Source of the DNA: Suillus spraguei
Lineage: Eukaryota; Basidiomycota; Agaricomycetes; Boletales; Suillaceae
Length of the DNA stretch: 44,943 bases
NCBI GenBank assembly: GCA_016800925.1
Contig: JABCPU010000508.1
Span: 1 to 44,943, forward strand
Reading direction: 5' to 3'
How positions within the stretch are numbered: the stretch's first letter is position 1; each line of letters starts with the position of its first letter. Below the pieces are notes generated by a model that did no database searches, had not been told where the DNA came from, and saw only the letters and a program-made list of their open reading frames with translations. Made by a program: the position numbers and the translations under genes. Positions 30,801 through 41,744 of this stretch are shown piece by piece.

Positions 30801-30938
30801 TGCGCCAGAATTGATAATGGCGGTAGTGTTGATGGATTTTAGACGAGTACGTGAGTGAAGGGTGATGGGAATACAAAGTTCTTTTCTTTCGCCTACAGCA
30901 CATACAAGTCTTAGCAATACATTAGGAGAAACGTACAT
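27801..30938 (-). pseudogene. Ty3/Gypsy pol: protease, RT, RNase H, integrase N-terminus (dead)
   Basis: From MYVSPNVLLR at 30938. The protease active site reads NSGA instead of DSGA (30810-30812). After a Pro-rich linker, RT has KKSGELRPCQDYRYINDWT, FTKMDIQSSYNNIRI and a catalytic box YMDN instead of YMDD (29181-29192). A TAA interrupts RPLI*LT (28878-28880). RNase H has a TGA (28764-28766) and ATNAS in place of ATDAS (28743-28745), then VFTDHKNLLYF. Integrase begins with its HHCC zinc region (HDHPTVGHPGRFK ... CALCQQ) and VSVDLITDLP, then is cut off by the KDZ block. The mutated acids in all three enzymes would inactivate them even without the stops. The gag zinc knuckle lies 20 bp upstream in another frame, consistent with a gag-pol frameshift or separate start. 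Confidence 0.95.
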
Positions 30939-30958
30939 CGAATCCTTGTTTCTCCAGT

Positions 30959-31225
30959 TTAAAAATCCTCTATGATCCGCCTTATGGTTTCATCTTCTTC
31001 TTCTTCGTCCTTGACTTCAGTTTGTCGGAGTGGCATCTTCTTCTTTCTATCGGGACAATTATGGATATGGTGTCCGGTCTTCTTACATCCGAAGCATTGT
31101 CCTTGCTTCATACATTCGGATCTCTCCATGTCAGAGATTTGGTCTATCGGCATGCCAGCCTGAATGATATTGAAGGCTTGCCTTCTCCACCAGCTCACGA
31201 TGATGACGGTCATACTCTGATTCAA
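30959..31225 (-). pseudogene. Ty3 gag C-terminus with zinc knuckle, truncated
   Basis: Encodes FNIIQAGMPIDQISDMER and a canonical CX2CX4HX4C knuckle, CFGCKKTGHHIHNC, followed by a charged tail (KDEEEEDETIRRIIEDF) to a stop at 30959. Everything upstream, including the capsid region, has been replaced by family A sequence starting about 31226. The knuckle would bind element RNA during packaging. Confidence 0.88.
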
Positions 31226-31446
31226 CAAACAACACACCAAATGGAGCTATGCGGATGCAGCAAGGACATGGGAGGACATCGGTATGTGGAACGTGGTGTG
31301 GCAATCGGTACGGTGTGCGGTAAGTGTGGGATGCCACCGGAAGTGCTAAAGGGGTAAGATGGCCATGGACAAGTGGTAACTCCTATAGACGTGAGACAAG
31401 TGTCAAAAGGTAGGGTTTTAACGCCAGCGCCAATATGTTCGTTACA
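31226..31446 (+). repeat. Family A LTR-like repeat, 3' end only
   Basis: Aligns with the last ~220 bp of the full copy (35300-35517), from ACACACCAAATGGAGCTATG to TTCGTTACA, followed by CCGG. It is sandwiched between the truncated Ty3 gag and the Copia gag. Confidence 0.85.
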
Positions 31447-31447
31447 C

Positions 31448-34009
31448 CGGACAGAACAAAACCTACTCCTGCAGAAATTGAGGAGAATGATAAGAATGGA
31501 TCATCCAGATAGACCTCAGAAGGCACTACAAGACACCAGATGTGACAAGCATGGGGATGTACATGCCCACTTTAGCGAAATCTTGCACCTGCAAGAGTCA
31601 GTAGCTGGAATGGGAGCTGTCATTGGGGACAAAGACTTATATGCTATCTTGTTAGCATCTCTACCTGAATCATACCACCCTCTGCTCTCCTCCATTAATG
31701 CCACTGCAAAGATAACCCAGATACCCCTCAGCCCTTACAAACTCATCAATGTTATTACCGAGGAATACAAGCATAGACTAGTAAGTGACAGACATACCTC
31801 AAAGAAGAGTTCAGGCACAGCCCTAACTGCTAAGGCAGTGCCTAGCAAGGGGTGCACTGGAAACACTGCAACCAAAGCAGATCCAGAAATCACTCGCTTT
31901 AATTGCAACCGAAAAGGTCATTATAAAAGTGATTGCTGGAGGCCCGGAGGCAGAAAGGAGGGTCAAGGACCAAGACAGATGCAGAGGAGAGGAAACCAAG
32001 CACCTAGACAGGTAGCAAACACCATATCCCAGAATAAACCCAGCAAGGAGTATGCGTTTGTCACATCTGACCTTGTGGCAGTTGCCAAAGACCTACAAAT
32101 ACTGATGTCGAGGTACAGAGCTATCATGGACTCCAGTGCAACCTCTCATTTCTGCCTGGACCACACAAAGTTCAAAAACTTCATGCCTATATCCTCCCAG
32201 AGCATTCACACTGCTGATGGTACAGCTATCAGTGCTATGGGAAAGGGAGACATTAGTATAGAGTTGCTATTAGGTGAAGGCCATACCTTGATGACTCTAA
32301 AGAATCTTTATGACTCTGAAGAATGCCCTCTATGTTCCAAGCATGGCATTTACCTTGGTCTCCCTAAATTGAATCACTGCAGCAGGGTTAGCAGTTTATT
32401 TTGAAGGAAACATATGCCAAATTCTCTCACCTGCCCCTGATTGCAAGGTCATCGCCGAAATACCCCAGTTAGAGAGCCTATACAGTGTCACTGATCGCCA
32501 TAAGGAGTGAGCGAACCTCACAAGCTCCAAAATCAGTCTCTATGATGCTCACCGGGTTCTGGGCCACATTTCCCAATTGGCTGTCAAGCACATGGTAGAA
32601 AAAGGGCTGATCCAAGGACTTGACATTGATGCATCAATGCCCCAGGAGTTTTGCAAGGTCTGTGTGAAGGCAAAGGCCGCATGTCAGCCATTCCCCGAAG
32701 CAACCAAAAACTGTGCCATGTAGTATGCTGAGCTGGTGCACACTGACATTTGGGGGCCTGCACAGATGACCAGCATTGCAGGGTCACTGTACTACATAAG
32801 GTTCATGGACAATTTCTTCCATGAAACAATGGTCAAGTTTCTAAAGGCAAAGGGGGAGGCTCTCACGGCATTCCAGCAATATGAGGCCAACATCAGCACA
32901 CAGCATCCCAGTGTGTGCATATGCAAAGTCCGTTCCGATCGCAGAGGCAAATACCTTTCTGCAGAGTTCAATAAGTACCTGCATGGTAGGGGTATCAAAC
33001 GACAGCTTACTGTTCACAATTCACCACAGCAGAATGGTATGGTTGAGTGCCTAAATTAAACACTGGTCTCCCTGGCACATGCTATCCTCATTGGGAGGAG
33101 CTTCCCAAAGTTCTTATGGATGGAGGCGATCAATTATGGTTGAAGAATCATGCACATTCTAGAGCCATCCCTGGTCATACCCCTTTTGAACTTGTCCAGA
33201 AGGCCAAACCAGACTTGAGGCATGCACATGAATTCAGTGCAACACTGTATGTCCATCAGGCCAAATAGGGAAAGCTTGACCTGAGAGCTGAGGAGGTGAT
33301 TTTTGTCGGTGTGGATACCCAGATTAAAGGGTATTGTGTCTACTGGCCTGCAAAGCATAATATTTCAGTGGAGAGAAATGTCAGCTTTACACCTCTTAAT
33401 GTGAATGTTGCTCCTGATGTGCCAGCCAAGGGGGAGTCTAGTGCCACCGTCAGCTCAAACATACAGGTATCCAGCCAGCCCACACCAGCAATAACACCCC
33501 ACAACCTTCCATCACCTCCCACTCCCAATACCACTTCCACTACCATAGAGACGACTCCAGCACAGTGAAGTATGGGGGCACATCTGCCACCAGGCTATTA
33601 CGCCACCCTTAATGAGGGAGAGGGGGCTGCTTTAGCAGCTCAAATGGTACCTGGAGAGTTGGCACTGGGGGATGAGGAGGACATCACCCACCAATATGCT
33701 CTGGCTGCAGTGCAGCCGGAGCCCTCATTACAGCAGGCACTAAACGGCCCAGATGGTGCAGAGTGGCAAGACGCTATTAATTATGAAATAAGCCAGTTGG
33801 AGAAGCTCAGCACCTGGGAGGTTACTGACTTACCTTGTGATGCAAACCTTATATCTTGCCATCATGTTCTCACCACCAAATGTGGTCCAGATGGCAAGAA
33901 GCTTAAACTCCATGCCCACCTTGTTGCCAATGGACAGCACCAGCAATACAGAGTAGACTATTTTGAGATGTTTGCCCCCACCTGCAATATGACTACCATC
34001 AGAACTGTT
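31448..34009 (+). pseudogene. Ty1/Copia gag-protease-integrase-RT N-terminus (dead)
   Basis: Gag blocks (DLYAILLASLPESYHPLLSS, KLINVITEEYKHRLV) lead to a zinc knuckle whose first Cys is replaced (RFNCNRKGHYKSDC, about 31895). The protease site is DSSA instead of DSGA (about 32130). After a frameshift near 32320 come the pre-integrase region (YDAHRVLGHISQLAVKHM), integrase HTDIWGP (D), KVRSDRRGKYLS (D) and QQNGMVECLN (E). RT starts with EWQDAINYEISQLEKLSTWE and reaches VDYFEMFAPTCNMTTIRTV, where family C sequence begins at about 34010. Stops lie near 32404, 32508, 32721, 33057, 33138 and 33266. No LTR of its own is identifiable. The remainder of RT continues at 36925. Confidence 0.92.
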
Positions 34010-34173
34010 ATGGCCATGCCAAACCAGAGGCTGCTAAGAAGTTCCAGCTTGGCATGGGGGTCATACTGGAGGGTCATAACTAATTCAAGGGGGCTTGGCC
34101 TCAGCTCATGCACTGTGCCCCTTATACAAGTATGTGCCCCTAATTTTGTATGAAGTCCAAGGGGGAGTTCCAG

Positions 34174-34564
34174 TGTAAAGATACAATCTAGCCTGGGCTG
34201 TAGATAAACCATGGCCTGAGCTAGTATGCGAGTCTTGCGCTCTACCTAGTCTGTTTCACTTGCGAAGGCAAGAATGTTCGACCCTAAAGGGAATGCTAAG
34301 TTAGTATAGTTCGATATTGCCCAACCTGTGGTGCAAGAATGCTGTCGGAGGTAGCAAGATGCTAGTGGTAATACTCTGGTCCATGGGAAACTTGCGGTAA
34401 GCGTGGGAAAGCGGTAGACAAGCGGTAGCAAAAGTGGTAAAACTGCGGTAAAACTGCGGTAGTGCATGCGGTAAAACTGCGGTAGTGTGCAAAAAAGCGG
34501 TAAGCAGTGTCAAGCAAAATCGAAACTATGTATACCAAAAGATACACTCGCGGTGGGCTCCAAT
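34174..34564 (+). repeat. Family A variant, partial
   Basis: Starts TGTAAAGATACAATCTAGCC and matches the 37093 variant (GCTAAGTTAGTATAGTTC, AATGCTGTCGGAGGTAG), with GCGGTAAAACTGCGGTAGTG words. It stops where the next family A copy starts at 34565, so two copies sit head to tail. Confidence 0.75.
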
Positions 34565-35517
34565 TGTAAAGATATAACCTAGCTTGGGCTGTAGATAAAC
34601 CACTGCCTAAACTAGTATGTTAGTCTTGCGCTCCGTCTAGTCTGCTTCACTTGTAAGAACAAGAGCGTTCAACCCTAAAGGGGGATGCCTATTTAGTATG
34701 GTCAAGTTCGAGTCTAACTTATTTGCAAAACAAGTGTTGTGGTCAGTGGTAAGTTGCCATGGTCAGCGATGATACCGCCGAAACTAGCGTCGTGCGTAGC
34801 GGTGCTACCATTGTCGAGATAAAGTCAGTAACAGTTGTGTCAAGCGAGCGATGTTGAGCGGTGGTCTCAGCGGCAGTGGTAAGGTTGTGAGCAGTGCAAT
34901 GAAACAGTAAAGAAGTCTGCGGTACTTTCAGCAGTAAAGTAGCGGAGCATGAGAAGTTCAGTCAAGGTAACAATCAAAAGTCCAGCGGTAATGGAGAACA
35001 AGCGTGATGTATTAACGAGCGATAAGGAAACTTTAAAGACTATGTCCACTACTGGGTAGATCCAGAGCTAGACAATAATCCTGACCTATAGTACGTGCAA
35101 TGGGGTAAAATCAGGTACTGTATCGTGCGGGGTACGTGGTGCTTATATCCTAATTCATATGTACTTGGAATACTCTAGGCGAGATCAGTAGCGCTGGAGT
35201 GTAGTAACTGCCGTAAGTAAATATAGTGCGAGGCGCTGCGGCACGAGGCAACATGTAATAAGGCTTGCCGTGGAATCAGTGATAATGAACAGAGAACAAA
35301 CTACACACCAAATGGAGCTATGCGGACGCGGCAAGGACATGGAAGGACATCGGTTCATGGAACATGGTGTGGCAGTCGGTACAGTGTGCAGTAAGCGTGG
35401 GATGCCGCTGGTACTGCTAAAGGGGTAAGACGGCCATGGACGAGTGGTAACTCCTGTAGATGTGAGACGAGTGTCAAAATATGGGGTTTTAAGCCCAGTG
35501 CCAATATATTCGTTACA
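34565..35517 (+). repeat. Family A LTR-like repeat, full-length copy
   Basis: 953 bp, starting TGTAAAGATATAACC and ending TATATTCGTTACA (TGTAA/TTACA ends). It is preceded by the partial variant and followed by CCGGTGAAGTCC of family C. Sequence is dominated by GCGGTA words. I take it as a solo LTR; no internal region is present. Confidence 0.75.
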
Positions 35518-36924
35518 CCGGTGAAGTCCAGAGGGAAACTCTAGAGCTAGACTGCTCAGAAGAGCACCAAAGGACTACTGGAGGAGCATGGGAAACACCC
35601 CGGAACTATTTCTAGAGGAACAGGGAATAAGGGTTGTAGAAACACGCTAGACACACAGAGGTGTAAGTATACTACAGTACATCAGTATTGGCTGTAAATA
35701 TAATAGAGAATGGACATACCCTCAGTCTCAGATAGAAAGACTGAGGGAAGCAGTATTACCATGAACAAGAGTAAGTAAAGGAAAGAATGGAAAATCCCGG
35801 ATGACTAATATGTGCTGAATACAGTAACTACAATGGAGCCCTTTTTCGTTGCCTACGTCCAACAAGGGTAAGACTACTGGGACGAGTCCCAAGTAGAATG
35901 GGAGACTGCCAGACGAAGTCCACAGCAGGATAGGAGCAAAGCTCCAGAGGGAAAGATGATCCACAGGAGGTCAAGGATAGGATAGGATATGACCGGAGGT
36001 CCAGAGGTCCAGAGATAGGAGGAGTAGAGGAGCAAGGAGCGGAGCTCCATGGATCTAGGGGAAGTATTGCCCTACTGTAGAGGAGTAGGTCTGGAGATTA
36101 CATAAGGAGAGTATAGGCTACTACAGACTAAGTCCGGAGTAGAAACAAACAGAGGAAGACTACCATAGATAGGGCCAGAGGAGAACAGGGATAAAGACAG
36201 GAGTCGGACAAAGTCCAGAAAGCATATTATAACAAAGGGTCAAATGTCTGGCCTAGGGAATACTCCCATAGGCCTGAACTGGAGGCTTATAAGGGCTGGA
36301 GCCCAAGTGCAAGAATGTAATGGAGTTATATTGACATGAGAAGTATAAGAGGTACAAAGATAGAAAGCAGAAGGCAAGCAATCAATAGGAAAACATCCAG
36401 AAACATCAATATTCAGACTGAGGTCTGCTAGAGTACAAGTACGAGTTTATATACTGTAGGTAGCATAATGGAAGATCAGTAAGCATAGTCCAATGCTATG
36501 TATGAACCATGCAGAAACATATTGCTAAGTACAATGGAACATAACTAAATGAACTTGGAGATGAGATATGTATGAATGATATTATCAAGACGGAGACAAA
36601 GGTAACCAAGAGCTGGAGATAAGGACATACCCTAAATGGGGTAATGCGTGTGGCACAGGAATATGTCTGGAGATGAATGCAGGGAAATCCAGAGGTCTGG
36701 AGTTCCGGGATCTGGACTGAACATGGACAAGGATCAGATGTATGGTGGAGATGTCCAGAATGCCAGAGGAGGGAAAGTCCAGACATAGTGGTGGGTGAGA
36801 CTGTGCTCAGAGTGGACTAGGATGTGTGTAGGGTGAGCAGGCTAGCTGCAGGTGTCCGGAGGTATGGAGATATGAATGGGAGACCATAGTGGAGATGGGG
36901 TCTGAGATCCAGTATATGACAGTA

Positions 36925-38099
36925 TCTCCCCAACTTAGGCTGCCCAACATGACTGGGAGATCCACCAGGTGGATATCAAGAGTGTATACCTTTATGCTGA
37001 TGTCCAGGAGGATATATATATGAGGACACCGCCTGGATACTTGGGAGATGGGGAGAAAGGAAAGGTGCTCAAGCTCAAGAGGAGCTTGCTGGTGTAAAGA
37101 TACAATCTAACCTGGGCTGTAGATAAACTACCTCCTAAGTTAGTATGCGAGTCTTGCGCTCTACCTAGTCTGCTTCACTTGCGAAGGCAAGAATGTTTGA
37201 CCCTAAAGGGAATGCTAAGTTAGTATAGTTCAATAATGCCCAACCTGAGGTGTGAAAATGCTGTCGGAGGTAGTGAGATGCTAGCGGTGGCCTCCGGTCC
37301 ATGGGAAACTTGCGGTAAAACTAGTGGTAAGCGTGGGAATGCGGTAGGCAAGTGGTAGCGTGAACAGTAAAACTGTGGTAGTACAAGCGGTAATACTGCA
37401 GTAAGCGTGGGAACTTCTATGGTAAAACAAGCGGTAGTGTAGCGGTGAACCATGAGAAAGTGCTAGTGCTAGTGGTGAAGTGCAGGAAAGCGGTAAAGAG
37501 CGGTAGTGTGTGCAGCAGTAAAGCAATTCTTAAGGAGACAGTAGTGGTGACTATTCCTAAGTACTGTGTGTACTATAGGAGGGAAGTAAGGAACGAGTAC
37601 AGGTACCTAGGAATTTTATATGAAAGGAATAGCTACGGAGGCGGAAGGGATAGGATAAACACACAGCAGACATGTAATAGGACTGCACTTCAGTTTACAA
37701 AACATCACATACTGGCGAGACTGGATGGACATAGGACAGATGGTAAATCTTGCTTGTGGATGCCTAATGGGTTCGCGGAGATTGCCGAAGATCACCGCTT
37801 CATGGGAAAGTTGCTGCAGTACAGCTGCTAAGCTGCAATGAGGCTTCCGGAGTGCGGAACGATACCGTTAGATAGGGGTAAATGCATTGTAAAGTAGGAC
37901 GGTGAAGCTGAGAGGTAAGAATAATGATTGCTGGTTGACACCTATATGAAAATATGCTGTTTCAAGCTCAGTGTGAGTTTGCTCGTCACACCGGGACTGA
38001 AGCAAGCAGGTTTTGAGTGGGCTGAGGAACTTGCAGGAGTTTTCTCCAAGATCAGGTTCACTCGCTCAAAGGTAGATCAAGCCATTTATGGTACATAGT
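36925..38099 (+). pseudogene. Ty1/Copia RT, continuation split by a family A insertion
   Basis: AAQHDWE-type sequence (about 36941), then IHQVDIKSVYLYADVQEDIY and GKVLKLKRSLLG up to 37092, follow on from the RT N-terminus at 34009. After the insertion (37093-37994) the frame resumes as LKQAGFEWAEELAGVFSKIR and SKVDQAIYG to about 38099, then is lost. The YVDD catalytic box and RNase H are absent. Confidence 0.88.
37093..37990 (+). repeat. Family A variant inside the Copia RT
   Basis: 898 bp, starting TGTAAAGATACAATCTAACC and ending GCTCGTCACA, followed by CCGG. Cutting out 37093-37994 restores the RT codons for LLGLKQ exactly. The left flank is CTGG and the right flank CCGG. An open frame at 37445-37831 lies wholly inside and has no recognisable content. 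Confidence 0.8.
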
Positions 38100-38184
38100 T
38101 CTCCCAATGATCAGAGTCCTTTTCCAGATACTGAGATTATACTTGTTATATAGCACTCCTGCCCACCTGCTTCATCTCATAACT

Positions 38185-38345
38185 TATAAGGCAACTGGTT
38201 TGAAAAAGACCAGTTGCAGTCAGTTTGAACTCAGTTTCTTTTCTTTGGTGTGACGAGGCAACCGCAACTTTAGTCCAGTTCAAAAAAGTCTGGTTCAGGT
38301 CCAACTGTGGTCTTTTTGTGGTTTTGCAACCAGACTTTTAAACTC
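38185..38345 (-). mobile_element. MITE-like repeat, copy 2
   Basis: Reverse complement of the repeat at 24881-25065: starts AGGCAACTGGTTTGAAAAAG and ends GGTTTTGCAACCAGACTTTT. Both copies lie near members of the same Ty3 LTR family. 38346-38540 after it holds no recognisable gene. Confidence 0.6.
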
Positions 38346-38540
38346 TACTGACCACAACTCACAATATTTACTTTAGCTTTGCCATCTGATCAATCAATTC
38401 ATTGATACCTCTTAAAAGGGATTAAATGGTGCACAAGCTGCATGGGCAATCAAGGAGTATCAAGGACACCATGTCCTTCCACCAAGCATCATGCAAGAAC
38501 TTGAACTTGATTGTAATCTAAGTTCCTCAGTAGCTCAGCC

Positions 38541-39017
38541 TGTTACGAACTGGGGTGGTGTCACCAGCGACAGTGAAAAGACACGGACGGTCTGCTGGGA
38601 GCTTCTTACAATGCCCAAAAGAGGACAAGGTGAAAGTACGAGGAATGCGTTCCAAGTACGATCAAAGGTCTGTCCTCAAGGATAAGTCCAAGAGGTTCTT
38701 ACGAGAATAGAGACTAAGACTAAGGAGTGCTTAGACTTAGAGATGATTCAAGGACGACTTAGGTTGGAGACCTAAGCGAAGGAAGTTCCAGGTAAAACCC
38801 AGTAAGATTAAAGTAAAGAATCTACTACAAGTACACTGTGCTTATATAGGCAAATATGTGCGCACAGACCAGGTAACCGTGAGAACGTAACTGCATATCC
38901 TAGTAAGGAAGGCATGTGTTGTACAGATGCATTGAGCATATGAGTCAGAGTCATGTGACATGATATACAAGTAGGAAGATAACGGGAAAATGAATAGGGG
39001 CACGTACAACTGTAACA
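38541..39017 (-). mobile_element. Solo Ty3 LTR with perfect 5-bp target duplication
   Basis: 477 bp from TGTTACGAACTGGGGTGG to CGTACAACTGTAACA, the same family as 25087-25557. It is flanked by CAGCC at 38536-38540 and CAGCC at 39018-39022. It shows LTR-LTR recombination with loss of the internal region. Confidence 0.95.
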
Positions 39018-39022
39018 CAGCC

Positions 39023-39456
39023 TGAGGCTGCCAGAACTATTTGAGCAATGTTCAATAATTTTTCAATCCTAGTACCTAATGATGCCATAATATTATCGAG
39101 TTTAACTTTATTTACACCAGGGTAATTGTATGAATGAGCTCCATAGCAGCTTGTCTTTTGGGTCATCCAAAATCTTGCTTATGTCAAGGGCCCGTCCCTT
39201 TGTTGAATTCCCCATGCATTGTTTTGACGTGACTAATACGTCTTTGCAATCCTCATTGCCACCTCCTTTGCAAAAAAATTGGCCTATGTCTAGCGAGACC
39301 TGATGAATTGGGGTCCTTACCTCTTCTCACTCGAATTGCTCGTCTCGCTAGGTATGCCAATTGTTTTTCAGTTTAAGTTTCTCTTCTCACTTAAATTGCT
39401 CATTTCATTAGCTACAGCTATCTTTTGCGCACTTATATTACATCAAATATATTCTC
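39023..39456. other. No recognisable gene
   Basis: AT-rich sequence between the solo LTR and the gag-like pseudogene. It contains an imperfect repeat of TCTTCTCACTYRAATTGCTC (39325 and 39385), and may hold the 5' leader and an intron of the downstream gene. Nothing firmer. Confidence 0.35.
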
Positions 39457-40263
39457 ATGTCAGGAATTATGGATGGAACTTCACCAACAGTTTCTTCCAA
39501 CCCCTCTACTGGGGAGACTCAATCATTCGATCAAAGTGCCATCAGAAAGTGCCAGAAATTTGTCGAAGACTTTCAAAAAGTGCTCATTCAAATGGGAGAC
39601 GCCTTACTCGAGATTCAAAAGGTTCTGCAAGCCGCCATCGTGGAATCAGAGATTCTTACCCAACTTGAGTTCAAACCTGGATTCAATCACTATCTTGAAC
39701 TCCTTGACCGAGCCCATGAGTCAAGAGAGTCGCACAACACCCAAAGGAGTGCAACCTTCGAAGAGCAGCAAAGTATAACGATGAATTCCAACTTGAAGTT
39801 GCCAATGATATGGGGGCTAAAGAGAAGGAGCTCCAAACAAAGTTATGAAAGCGAGTTCAACCTGAAGAAGAGGAAGGTAGTGAATCCGGGGATGATCATG
39901 AATATGTCCTTGATGGAAAAAGACATTGTCTTACCTCTGGCCACCTGCAGTTCTATCCCTGGCTTCAGCCAGAACACTTTTAGCATGTCTCAATCAAGCA
40001 GGCAGAAGAACTTACCCTTGATTGCTATGAAGAGTGGTCGGAAGACTCCAAGTATTATCAAGGACAAGTTACCAGTACTCCAGGATGTCCGGGCTTCCCT
40101 TTGTCTCAATGGACTCTCCTCCTCCAAGGAAGAGCACCAGATCTCGAAAATGTTTTGTCCGGACACTATTCCACTACCATTGACCCAAAACAATCTCAAC
40201 CCCTTGGAAAGGGTTTCGAGATCACCTTGTTGCAGCCTACCACAACCCATAAAGTCAAAACCT
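39457..40263 (+). pseudogene. Retroelement-associated gag-like protein, frameshifted
   Basis: Opens MSGIMDGTSPTVSSN and encodes KCQKFVEDFQKVLIQMGDAL, LEIQKVLQAAIVESE and FKPGFNHYLELLDRAHE in the first frame. Near 39720 the homologous frame shifts to DEFQLEVANDMGAKEKELQT, meets a TGA, and later reads LDCYEEWSEDSKYYQGQV, GCPGFP, LLLQGRAPDLENVLSGHYST and GFEITLLQPTTTHKVKTYC. It ends where family C begins at 40264. I recall this protein as widespread in Agaricomycetes and linked with retroelements (perhaps DIRS/Ngaro-like), but I am not sure. The long 293-codon open frame is genuine only in its first third. Confidence 0.55.
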
Positions 40264-41282
40264 ACTGTTACAATCATGCAAAACCGGAGATTAGTAAGAA
40301 GTCCTGGTTTTACATGGGGTTGTACTGGAGGGTTGTAAAGTCAAAGGGGCTTGGCCTCAGCTCGTGCGCTGTGCCCCTTACCCAAGTATGTGCCCTTAAT
40401 TTCGGATGAAGTCCAAGGGAGAGTTCTGGTGAAGTCCGGATGGAGAGTCCAGACAAACTCTAAGGCAGGATAGCTCGACAGAGCTCCAATGGACTTCTGG
40501 ATGAGCATGGGAATGCGCCAGAACTATTTCCGGAAGGTAGGGAGTAATGGTAACCACTACTGGAACAAGTTCCAAGTAGAACAGATGAAAGATGGACCGC
40601 TGGACAAAGTCCAGGGCAGTATAGGAGCAGAGCTCCGGAGGGCAAGATGATCCATAGATGTCAGAGGATAGGATAGGATCCACGGAGTGAAAACGATACT
40701 GGCGAAGCGAAATGGGGTAATGCTCACTATAGGGGTTTTCTCGGTAGCCACTGTAGACAGTAATGAGACACTTGTGTAAAACGGCACTTTCATGGTCAGC
40801 GTGACTTTGTTTGCCACACCAGCCTAGGGAGTAATCCCATAGGCCTGAGTCAGAAGCTTACAAGGGCCGGAGCCCAAGTGCAAGAACGGAAATGGTGTTA
40901 TATAGACATGATAACAGGATACAGAGTAATCAAAGGAATATACAGAAGTAGGAACAATGAATCAGACTAAGGTCTGCAGGAGTTGTACTACAAGTTTATA
41001 TACTGTAGGAGCATGCTGGAAGGTAAGTACAGATAGTCCGAGGCTATGTCTGAAGCATACGGAAACACATTAGTAAGTACAGCAGGACATAAGGCTATGA
41101 ACTCAGAGATGAAGCTTGTACGAAATGCTTATCAAGATGGAGGCAGAGATCACTGAGAGCCGGAAGCACAGAGATACCCAAAAGCCGGAGACATAGGTAT
41201 ATTCTAAAAGGGGTAATGCACAGGTGCGTGGGAATAGTTTGGATATGAACTCAGATCAGATATGGACATGGATTGGATATGG
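40264..41282 (+). repeat. Family C LTR-like repeat, copy 2
   Basis: Starts TGTTACAATCATGCAAAACC at the break in the gag-like frame. It shares GGGGCTTGGCCTCAGCTCGT and CCCATAGGCCTGA with the 34-36 kb copy. Its right side is interrupted by the family B element at about 41283. Confidence 0.75.
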
Positions 41283-41742
41283 ACACGGCACATATTACAG
41301 TGAACTATCTCCATATTATACGAGTGAACGGATGTGCATAATATCCTGTATGATACGGGCCAGTGGACCATGGACCCATGGTAGAAATATCCTCATTCAT
41401 GACGGATGGGCCAGGAGGAATATTATTCCTGATGACGGCGGGTGGGCCCATGCAAGGAATATGTAGAGTAGATGAGTGGGCCGATGTACATGAATATTTG
41501 GTAGATGGATGGGCCGAGGTAGTTGGGTATCATGTAGATGGGTGTACCAAGGTAGATGTGTATCAGATAGACAGGTATGTGAAGGGTACTTGTTATCACA
41601 TACATGGGTGGGCCAAGGGTGTTGTACAGTATATTATATTAGATGGGTGGGCTGAGGGTGGTATAAAATATAGATGGGTGGGCCCATGTGTATGATAATT
41701 GTAGACATGATGGAGCTGAGGTAGTTGCATATCATCCGACTG
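41283..41742 (+). mobile_element. Family B element, copy 3
   Basis: CACATATTACAGTGAACTAT at the left end and GACATGATGGAGCTGAGG near the right end match copy 1 (4016-4548), with GATGGGTGGGCC-type units between. Copies 1 and 3 have the same overall order of subunits. Open frames within are repeat-derived. Confidence 0.7.
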
Positions 41743-41744
41743 GA

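Larger units (their letters stand above)
25087..31225 (-). mobile_element. 5'-truncated chromodomain Ty3/Gypsy retrotransposon with KDZ insert
   Basis: On the minus strand the order is gag C-terminus (31225-30959), protease-RT-RNase H-integrase N-terminus (30938-27801), KDZ-derived block (27800-27520), integrase C-terminus with chromodomain (27518-27117), an extra spliced ORF (27086-25581), polypurine tract and 3' LTR (25557-25087). The 5' LTR, primer-binding site and most of gag are missing; family A LTR-like sequence starts at about 31226. The bases flanking the 3' LTR (CACTT and TTACC) do not match, as expected for one LTR of an internal element rather than a solo LTR. Confidence 0.93.
34010..36921 (+). 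repeat. LTR-like repeat family C, copy interrupted by family A
   Basis: Starts TGTTATGGCCATGCCAAACC and ends, by estimate, at TATATGACA near 36921. It interrupts the Copia RT frame. It is itself interrupted by family A sequence from 34174 to 35517. Without that insert it is about 1.57 kb. It shares GAAGTCCAGAGGGAAACTCT, GTAGGTCTGGAGATTA and GGTGGGTGAGACTGTGCTCA with copies at 40264, 41745 and 44144. The right-hand end is uncertain and no target duplication is visible. Confidence 0.6.

Noticed and set aside
37445..37831. 128-codon plus-strand frame
   Set aside because: Lies wholly inside a family A LTR-like insertion and has no recognisable protein features.
39717..40338. Latter two-thirds of a 293-codon frame
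   Set aside because: After about 39720 the homologous sequence is in a different frame; this part is a shadow and runs into family C.
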